DNA of 5,043 nucleotides, taken from the NCBI GenBank assembly GCA_023391015.1, contig JAEWBT010000067.1, forward strand, positions 1-5,043, given 5' to 3'. Source of the stretch: Bacteroidota bacterium. Its GTDB lineage: Bacteria > Bacteroidota > Bacteroidia > Chitinophagales > Chitinophagaceae. Below are positions 1-5,043 of this stretch, in pieces (position 1 is the first letter of the stretch; every line of letters begins with the position of its first letter). The notes under the pieces were generated by a model that was not told the origin of the DNA, did not search any database, and worked only from the letters and a program-made list of their open reading frames with translations. Both the position numbers and the translations under genes were made by a program.

Positions 1-2
1 AA

Positions 3-698
3 AAGCGCTCGCTGGCGGAAATCCACCACGCCTTTGGCGGCAGTGGTACACCGGGGACGGCCTCCAGCGCCGACCTCTCCAAATACCTGCGCGAAAAAGG
101 TTGCCTGGCTTGTCCCAATGCCACGAAGAAGATTTCTTTTTTCGCGAGCGACGGCGAAAATTCCGGAAATGGTTACTTTTTTCTGAATCTCAAAGCCGGC
201 GAAGCCTTTATGCCGAACGCAGCTTTTCAGCAATTTTATGGCAGCGAGGCAGGCGAAGTGGTAGTAGATCAGTTTATCCGGAACAATAAGATAGAACAAT
301 ACATGATTGCAGAGGGTAAAAAATACCGGCATGCAATGGCCATTGGAACCAATATGGCTGTCATTAAAGACGATGCAAGGAATGAAAAGCGATTTAAAAC
401 CGATTTTAAAAAAACCGGCAAAACGCGCAGGCATTTGAGTACGGCCCTTCAGGAAACAGAATATGTGGGCAAGGATGATGAAGGCAAGATCATTTACTTT
501 TGGATCGTGCCTTCGCCGGATGTATGCCTGCTTCCCGGAAAATTTGACGCTTTCGGCTTTTACAACCTGGGCTATATGTCGGTGGATGGCATTACGTATC
601 TGGTAACGGAGATTTCAGGCGCGGGTTTTGAAATGAAACTTACCGGTATCTCGGATGGTTCTTATCAGTTTAACCCGGCGGGTTATCAGACATATTAA
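3..698 (+). CDS. Hypothetical protein, 3' part only (start lies left of window)
   Basis: The visible 231 codons end in TAA at 696-698. The frame is open from base 3 to the first in-frame ATG at 210 and has no ATG, GTG or TTG in between. These 69 codons have the same GC-ending codon style as the rest, so I read them as coding and place the real start outside the window. Visible residues 3-30 contain SLAEIHHAFGGSGTP followed by DLSKYLR. This weakly resembles the 'xLSxIxxxFGGxGPxSLSxYYRGG' module found in phage structural proteins and some large Bacteroidota proteins. A CxxC pair sits at visible residues 34-37 (CLAC). The middle is charged and Lys-rich (about residues 100-150). The C-terminal 60 residues are rich in Gly, Tyr and Phe and look like beta strands. 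No transmembrane segment is evident, and a signal peptide cannot be judged without the N-terminus. I do not recognise the family and assign no function. The gene converges on dnaE across 161 bases. Confidence 0.8.
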   Translation, partial: KRSLAEIHHAFGGSGTPGTASSADLSKYLREKGCLACPNATKKISFFASDGENSGNGYFFLNLKAGEAFMPNAAFQQFYGSEAGEVVVDQFIRNNKIEQYMIAEGKKYRHAMAIGTNMAVIKDDARNEKRFKTDFKKTGKTRRHLSTALQETEYVGKDDEGKIIYFWIVPSPDVCLLPGKFDAFGFYNLGYMSVDGITYLVTEISGAGFEMKLTGISDGSYQFNPAGYQTY

Positions 699-716
699 GA
701 CGCAATAAAGCGGCTG

Positions 717-737
717 TCCTTCCAACCGTAGGAAGGA
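717..737. repeat. Short inverted repeat after the left-hand gene
   Basis: TCCTTCC (717-723) and GGAAGGA (731-737) are perfect reverse complements around a 7-base loop, giving a possible 7-bp hairpin 18 bases after the stop codon of the left-hand gene. The position suits a transcription end, but the next bases are ATCTCTTG, not a T-run, so an intrinsic terminator is not well supported. It could equally be chance. Confidence 0.35.
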
Positions 738-771
738 ATCTCTTGCACCTGAGCGGTTTTGAAAGGATTAA

Positions 772-790
772 AGTTTGAAACTTTCAAACT
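772..790. repeat. 19-bp AT-rich perfect palindrome between convergent genes
   Basis: AGTTTGAAA (772-780) and TTTCAAACT (782-790) are exact reverse complements around a single C at 781. As RNA it could fold from either strand into a stem of about 7 bp with a 5-base loop. Because it is symmetrical, it could serve transcripts arriving from both sides, or be a protein-binding site. No T-run follows on either strand, so the role is open. It is the most regular element in the 161-base gap. Confidence 0.5.
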
Positions 791-797
791 CAAGCAG

Positions 798-828
798 ATT
801 CCGCACTCCGCTTTGCGCCGTTCGGAAT
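798..828. repeat. Nested inverted repeat (possible two-step hairpin)
   Basis: ATTCCG (798-803) pairs with CGGAAT (823-828). Within the 19-base interior, CGC (809-811) can pair with GCG (815-817) around TTT. It starts 7 bases after the 772-790 palindrome, so the two may form one structured 3' region between the converging transcripts. Neither strand shows a U-rich tail beyond it. Function is inferred only from position. Confidence 0.3.
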
Positions 829-829
829 G

Positions 830-847
830 AAAGCCTCATTGAGCTTT
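830..847 (-). terminator. Weak candidate terminator hairpin downstream of dnaE
   Basis: AAAG (830-833) pairs with CTTT (844-847) and CTC (835-837) with GAG (841-843), around an ATT loop with one bulged C at 834. Read on the minus strand, this hairpin begins 12 bases after the dnaE stop codon, the expected place for a terminator. The stem is short, and the tail is CATTCC, not a U-run, so it is listed only as the best-placed candidate. dnaE may instead end by another mechanism or at one of the inverted repeats further on. Confidence 0.22.
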
Positions 848-859
848 TATTGCTCTTCC

Positions 860-3800
860 CTACCGCACCAGCTCCACCCCATACGGAATCTTTTGCTCGT
901 CTAAGAAATGAATCAGGGCGTCGCTGATCGCGATTTTCCGGTTCCCGGTTTTTAGTTTGAGATTTCGGGTTGGGTCGGGGTGCATCAGGTGGAGGACCAG
1001 TTCTGCATTTCCGGGATTTTGCTCACAGGATTCCATTAAGAAACGGGCCGTTTCCTCGGTCAATTTTGGCAGTTCAAAACCGATATTAAACGCCTTCACC
1101 GACGTGTCACGGGCGTTTTCCAGAAGCGAAATCCCCTGTATGGAAAGCTCAATTTCCTCTGCATTCCACGGCTTTTCGGCGTAGCAGGCGGTGATAACCA
1201 CTTTCTGTCCGTTGTGAAGAAATTTGTTCCACTTCACATAGTTGTCGCTGAAAAGGGCAAACTCCAAGTGACCGCTAAAATCGTTCAGAATGGCCTTGCC
1301 GAATTGCGCACCTTTCCGGGTGTAGAGATGCGCCACATCGGAAAGGTAGCCCGCGACTTTGAACGTGGGTCCTTTCACCGGCTCCAGCACATCGGCAATC
1401 GGCGTGAAGCCCAGATTGTCCATTTCAAACTTAAACGGATCCAGCGGGTGCGCCGACAGGTAGATGCCCACCACTTCGCGCTCGGCTTCCAGCTCTTCGG
1501 CAATCGGCCATTTTTCGCACGGCGGAATGACCGGCGCTTTTACATCCGGCGTCAGCGACACCGCGCCAAAAAGCGAATTCGCGGCCTGCTCCTGTCCCGC
1601 TTTAAACTGCTGCCCAAAGGCAAAGAGCTTTTCCAACCCGGTCATTTTTTCGCCTTCCGGAACGGTAAGAAACTGCGCACGGTGCAGTTCCCCAAATGCG
1701 TCGAGCGCACCGGCTTTTACCAGCATTTCCAGCGTTTTCTTATTTACTTTCCGGTGGTCGATGCGGCAGAAAAAGTCGGTGAGGTTTTTAAACGGACCGT
1801 TTTCGTCGCGCTCGCGGATAATGTCTTCCACCGCCGACTCGCCCGCGCCTTTCACCGCCGACATCCCAAAGCGAATCGCGCCGTTCCGGTCCACCGAGAA
1901 GCCACCAATACTGTGGTTTACGTCCGGCCCCAGCACCGCTAATCCCATGCGCTGGCACTCGCCCATAAACATCTTGATGCGCTCAATATTGGCCTGGTGG
2001 TTCAGTACCGCGGCCATGTATTCTGCCGGGTAATGCGCTTTGAGGTACGCCGTTTGGTAGGCCACCAGCGCGTAGCACACCGAGTGACTTTTATTGAAAG
2101 CGTATTGGGCAAAGGCCTCCCAGTCGGTCCAGATTTTTTCCAGCTTTTTGGGGTCGTGGCCTTTGGCTTTCGCACCGTCCATAAACTGGCCTTTCATCTT
2201 GTCCAGCACCGCGCGCTGCTTTTTACCCATGGCTTTCCGGAGCACGTCGGCATCGCCTTTGGAGAAGCCAGCCAGCTTTTGGGAAAGCAACATGACCTGC
2301 TCTTGGTACACCGTTACCCCGTAGGTTTCTTCCAGGTATTCCTGCATTTCCGGCAGGTCGTACTCAATTTCTTCCAGCCCGTTTTTGCGGCGGATAAACT
2401 GTGGGATGTAGGCGATCGGACCGGGCCGGTACAGGGCGTTCATCGCCACGAGGTCTTCAAAAACGGTCGGTTTCAGTTCGCGCAGGTATTTCTGCATCCC
2501 GCTGGATTCAAACTGAAACGTGCCGTTGGTGTCGCCGCGCTGGTAGAGCTCGTAGGTTTTCACATCGTCCAGCGGCAGGTCGTCGAGCACGATTTCGCGG
2601 CCGTGGTTGCGCTTGATAAGGGCCAGGGCGTCGCGCAGAATGGTGAGGGTTTTCAGGCCCAGAAAGTCCATTTTGATAACCCCGGCGTTTTCAATCACGT
2701 TGCCGCCAAACTGGGTAACCAACAGGTCGGAATCCTTGGCCGTAGCCACCGGCAAGAGGTTGGTAATGTCCTCCGGGGCAATGATAATCCCGGCGGCGTG
2801 AACACCCGTTCCGCGCACCGTGCCTTGCAACTTCAACGCCTCGCGCAAGACGCGGGCCTGCATGGTATTTTCCTGGGCAAAAATCTGGCGCAACTGCTCG
2901 GCGCCGTTGATGTCGTCACCACCAAGCCCTTCTTTTTCTTCCAGACTGCCTTCGCCGCGCAACGGTGCATTCAAAAGGCGGTCGAGCTGCACGTTAATGC
3001 CCGGCTTATCACTCACCAGCTTCGCCAAAGCGTTACTTTCTGCAAGCGGCAAATCCATTACGCGGGCGACGTCTTTAATGCTGGACTTGGCCGCCATGGT
3101 ACCGTAGGTCACAATCTGGGCCACCTGTTTTTTGCCGTATTTCCCGACCACATAATCAATCACCTTTTGCCGACCAATATCGTCAAAATCGGTGTCAATA
3201 TCGGGCATGGATTTCCGGTCCGGGTTCAAAAACCGTTCAAACAGCAATTTGTATTTAATCGGATCGATATTGGTGATGCCAATGCAAAACGCGACCACCG
3301 AGCCGGCCGCCGAGCCGCGTCCCGGCCCTACAAACACACCGATTTCCTTGCCGTGGTTGATAAAATCCTGCACAATCAGAAAGTACCCGGCAAAACCCAT
3401 GGTCTTAATGGTGAACAGCTCAAACTTGATGCGCTCCTCAATTTCCGGGGTCATCTCGTGGTAGCGTTTGTGCGCGCCTTCCCAGGTGAGGTGTTCCAGA
3501 TAGCTGTCCATGTCGTAGCCGGCGGGCACCTCGTAGTGGGGCAACATAATGTCGCGCTCCAGTTTCAGGGGCTTGATCTTGTCCACAATCAGCCCCGTGT
3601 TATCAATCGCCTCCGGCAGGTCGCCAAATAGCTTCGTCATCTCCTCCGTGTTCTTAAAAAAGAACTGGTCGTTAAAGAACGCAAAGCGCCCGCCTTTTAC
3701 GCGGTTCTCGTCGTCGTCCGGGCCATCCGCATATTTCGGCGTGGCCTGCTTTTCGCCGGTGTTGATGCAAAGGAGAATGTCGTGGGCGTTGTAGTCTTCC

Positions 3801-4489
3801 ACGTCCACATAATGCGAGTCGTTGGACGCGATGACGGGCACATTGTACTTCCGCGCCAGCTTCAGGAGCACCTCGTTGACTTTGTTTTGCTCCGGAATGC
3901 CGTGGCGCTGCATTTCCACGTAATAATCTTCGCCAAACAGGTCCAGCCACCACTTAAAAACCTTTTCGCCTTCGGCCTCGCCACCGCGCAAAATGGCCTG
4001 CGGCACTTCCGCGCCGAGGCAGCAGGTCGTTGCAATCAGCCCTTTGTGGTGGTTGAGTAAAATCTCCTTGTCGATGCGGGGATATTTGCTGTACATCCCT
4101 TCCATAAAACCTACCGAGCACAGCTTCACAAGGTTGCGGTAGCCTTCTTCGTCTTTGGCCAGAAATAGCTGGTGGTAACGCTTGTCTTTCTCTCCCGAAG
4201 CCTTTTTAAATTCCTTTTTGTGGCGGTTCTCCACGAGGTAAAACTCGCAGCCTACCACCGGCTTCACAGCGGGTGCTTCAATAGGTTTGCCGTCTTCGGT
4301 GGTGCCAATCTGCTTTTTGTCTTTCCAAGCCGTGGCTACGAAGTCAAACACGCCAAACATATTGCCATGGTCGGTAATCGCGACGGCAGGCATGTTATCG
4401 GCCTTTGCTTTTTTGTAGAGATTGGCAATAGAAGAAGCGCCGTCGAGGAGCGAGTACTGGGTATGGTTGTGGAGGTGGGAAAACGTCAT
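860..4489 (-). CDS. dnaE: DNA polymerase III subunit alpha (replicative polymerase)
   Basis: Catalytic subunit of the chromosomal replicase, extending primed DNA from dNTPs while held by the sliding clamp. It has 1209 residues, in line with the family (E. coli about 1160). Order: PHP domain about 1-280, with HLHNH near the start, ITDHGN at 38-43 and NDSHY at 223-227; palm, thumb and fingers about 290-830, with GPGRGSAAGS at 388-397, PDIDTDF at 429-435 and KMDFLGL at 606-612; helix-hairpin-helix region about 880-935; OB-fold about 1042-1115; C-terminal tail to 1209. By alignment to E. coli from memory, D432, D434 and D608 are the catalytic aspartates. NSLFG at 971-975 lies where the internal clamp-binding motif occurs. 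The ATG at 4489 is chosen because the first PHP metal ligand is residue 5 and no earlier in-frame start was seen. The bases before it are AAA, with no Shine-Dalgarno. The frame is unbroken. It is transcribed alone, divergent from the DoxX-like gene. Confidence 0.98.
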   Translation of the reverse strand: MTFSHLHNHTQYSLLDGASSIANLYKKAKADNMPAVAITDHGNMFGVFDFVATAWKDKKQIGTTEDGKPIEAPAVKPVVGCEFYLVENRHKKEFKKASGEKDKRYHQLFLAKDEEGYRNLVKLCSVGFMEGMYSKYPRIDKEILLNHHKGLIATTCCLGAEVPQAILRGGEAEGEKVFKWWLDLFGEDYYVEMQRHGIPEQNKVNEVLLKLARKYNVPVIASNDSHYVDVEDYNAHDILLCINTGEKQATPKYADGPDDDENRVKGGRFAFFNDQFFFKNTEEMTKLFGDLPEAIDNTGLIVDKIKPLKLERDIMLPHYEVPAGYDMDSYLEHLTWEGAHKRYHEMTPEIEERIKFELFTIKTMGFAGYFLIVQDFINHGKEIGVFVGPGRGSAAGSVVAFCIGITNIDPIKYKLLFERFLNPDRKSMPDIDTDFDDIGRQKVIDYVVGKYGKKQVAQIVTYGTMAAKSSIKDVARVMDLPLAESNALAKLVSDKPGINVQLDRLLNAPLRGEGSLEEKEGLGGDDINGAEQLRQIFAQENTMQARVLREALKLQGTVRGTGVHAAGIIIAPEDITNLLPVATAKDSDLLVTQFGGNVIENAGVIKMDFLGLKTLTILRDALALIKRNHGREIVLDDLPLDDVKTYELYQRGDTNGTFQFESSGMQKYLRELKPTVFEDLVAMNALYRPGPIAYIPQFIRRKNGLEEIEYDLPEMQEYLEETYGVTVYQEQVMLLSQKLAGFSKGDADVLRKAMGKKQRAVLDKMKGQFMDGAKAKGHDPKKLEKIWTDWEAFAQYAFNKSHSVCYALVAYQTAYLKAHYPAEYMAAVLNHQANIERIKMFMGECQRMGLAVLGPDVNHSIGGFSVDRNGAIRFGMSAVKGAGESAVEDIIRERDENGPFKNLTDFFCRIDHRKVNKKTLEMLVKAGALDAFGELHRAQFLTVPEGEKMTGLEKLFAFGQQFKAGQEQAANSLFGAVSLTPDVKAPVIPPCEKWPIAEELEAEREVVGIYLSAHPLDPFKFEMDNLGFTPIADVLEPVKGPTFKVAGYLSDVAHLYTRKGAQFGKAILNDFSGHLEFALFSDNYVKWNKFLHNGQKVVITACYAEKPWNAEEIELSIQGISLLENARDTSVKAFNIGFELPKLTEETARFLMESCEQNPGNAELVLHLMHPDPTRNLKLKTGNRKIAISDALIHFLDEQKIPYGVELVR

Positions 4490-4629
4490 TTTCGGCAGGG
4501 CAGAATCGGCCTTTAAAGGTACGAAAAGCGGTTCGTTTGGAAGGGATGCTGGCCCGGTTTTAACCCCTTTTTCGGCGTATAAAAAAGGTTGCCATTTCCG
4601 GAAATTTGGGGAAAATCGCAGTTCATAAA
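4490..4629. promoter_or_regulatory. Divergent promoter region between dnaE and the DoxX-like gene
   Basis: This 140-base gap separates two genes transcribed away from each other, so it should hold a promoter for each. Bacteroidota primary promoters use a -7 box TAnnTTTG with TTTG or TTG near -33. For dnaE, the minus strand reads TACCTTTA at 4521-4514, one base off the -7 box and placed to give a leader of roughly 20 bases, but I see no good -33 box. For the + gene, GAAATTTG at 4601-4608 is also one base off, again without a clear -33 partner. Neither start has a purine-rich Shine-Dalgarno at the usual distance. The promoter role follows from gene orientation; the exact boxes are guesses. Confidence 0.45.
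4594..4605. repeat. 12-bp perfect palindrome upstream of the DoxX-like gene
   Basis: ATTTCCGGAAAT is its own reverse complement and lies 25 bases before the ATG at 4630, overlapping the best -7-like box of that gene. The symmetry and position would suit binding of a dimeric regulator. However, its core TTCCGG is very common throughout this window, including inside coding sequence, so the palindrome may only reflect local sequence bias. Confidence 0.35.
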
Positions 4630-5010
4630 ATGTCTTTTAGAAAGCGGTTGAGTCTGTATGCAATGGCGGCACTGTACATTTTTGCAGGCATCAATCATTT
4701 CCTGAATCCGGAAATCTACCTTGGTATCATGCCGTCGGGGCTGCCTTACCCGGCTGCGCGGGTCGCGATTTCCGGAATTGCCGAAATCGGTTTGGGCGTT
4801 TTGTTAGTTCCCCAAAAAACACGGCGGATTGCGGCCTGGGGGATTATCCTTTTACTGATTGCCGTCTTTCCGGCCAACATCCAGATGGCACTGGATTGGC
4901 ACCGCGAAGACCACGCGTATGAGTGGATTGCCTGGGCGCGACTGCCGTTGCAAGCGGTATTGGTGTGGTGGGCGTGGCGGTTTACGCGCAAAAAATCCAA
5001 CTATCGTTAA
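4630..5010 (+). CDS. DoxX-like family small integral membrane protein
   Basis: A 126-residue protein of the DoxX/MauE-like superfamily, within the usual 110-150 residue range. Four hydrophobic segments are visible: about 7-24, 43-61, 67-87 and 99-117. Basic clusters at the N-terminus (RKR), in the middle (KTRR, 63-66) and at the end (RKKSNYR) suggest both termini lie in the cytoplasm. Recognisable family stretches are FAGINHFLNP (18-27), SGIAEIGLGVLL (48-59), AVFPANIQMAL (78-88) and RLPLQAVLVWWAW (104-116). The molecular function of this subgroup is not established. Relatives are linked to quinone or thiol redox and oxidative stress, but no catalytic residues can be pointed to here. I prefer the ATG at 4630, preceded by CATAAA, over an in-frame TTG at 4606 that would add eight residues and overlap the palindrome. 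Stop is TAA at 5008-5010. It is divergent from dnaE and no co-transcribed partner is visible. Confidence 0.9.
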   Translation: MSFRKRLSLYAMAALYIFAGINHFLNPEIYLGIMPSGLPYPAARVAISGIAEIGLGVLLVPQKTRRIAAWGIILLLIAVFPANIQMALDWHREDHAYEWIAWARLPLQAVLVWWAWRFTRKKSNYR

Positions 5011-5043
5011 GCTACCGCGCCGTCCTTCCGCCCCACCATATAC

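Noticed and set aside
101..289. A small + strand open frame overlapping the left-edge gene
   Set aside because: It starts and ends inside the longer frame that runs from base 3 to 698, its product is arginine/serine-rich as expected of an out-of-frame reading, and it has no start-site support.
699..859. A CRISPR array, tRNA or mobile-element end in the convergent gap
   Set aside because: The inverted repeats differ from one another and are not regularly spaced, there is no cloverleaf pattern, and no target-site duplication or transposase is seen nearby.
1997..3631. A 544-codon open frame on the + strand lying entirely inside dnaE
   Set aside because: It is codon-aligned with dnaE on the opposite strand. 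In that phase its stops would correspond to sense codons TTA, CTA and TCA, which dnaE avoids here, so the frame is open through codon bias. The product is not a recognisable protein, while the dnaE strand encodes a clear full-length polymerase. The shorter open stretches at 1214-1942, 3782-4060 and 4172-4516 share the same phase and explanation.
4606..4629. TTG at 4606 as the start of the DoxX-like gene
   Set aside because: It would add eight residues that match no family pattern and would overlap the palindrome and -7-like box. The ATG at 4630 gives a typical short basic N-terminus directly before the first membrane segment.
4513..4698. A 61-codon minus-strand open frame spanning the divergent gap
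   Set aside because: It runs antisense to the start of the DoxX-like gene and through the likely promoter region, and the translation shows no recognisable features.
4746..5000. An 84-codon minus-strand open frame opposite the DoxX-like gene
   Set aside because: It is a shadow of a clearly recognisable membrane protein on the other strand.

Overview
This 5 kb window looks like ordinary chromosomal DNA from a member of the Bacteroidota (a Cytophaga/Chitinophaga/Saprospira-like lineage is my guess). The basis is the wording of the DNA polymerase III alpha subunit, the lack of clear Shine-Dalgarno sequences before the two visible starts, and A-rich sequence just ahead of both start codons. The species cannot be fixed from the sequence alone.

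Layout. (1) Positions 3-698, + strand: the 3' part of a gene that enters from the left edge. Its reading frame is open from the first bases, and no usable start codon occurs before the ATG at 210, so the true start lies outside the window. The product is unrecognised. Its first 40 visible residues weakly resemble a short module seen in phage structural proteins. (2) Positions 699-859: a 161-base convergent intergenic region with four small inverted repeats and no convincing U-tract terminator. (3) Positions 860-4489, - strand: a complete dnaE, the replicative polymerase catalytic subunit of 1209 residues, with PHP, catalytic core, helix-hairpin-helix and OB-fold regions. The polymerase aspartates and the PHP metal-site residues all appear present. 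(4) Positions 4490-4629: a 140-base divergent intergenic region holding the 5' ends of dnaE and the next gene, with a perfect 12-bp palindrome. (5) Positions 4630-5010, + strand: a small four-helix membrane protein of the DoxX-like superfamily. (6) Positions 5011-5043: too short to assign, though a minus-strand gene could end here.

The three genes are not co-directional and show no sign of acting together: dnaE stands alone between a convergent and a divergent neighbour. I found no mobile element, CRISPR array, tRNA, rRNA or defence system. I do not see an undescribed system here. The points most worth a second look are the identity of the left-edge protein, the apparently intact PHP nuclease site of DnaE, the inverted repeats in the convergent gap, and a marked local excess of the hexamer CCGGAA/TTCCGG.
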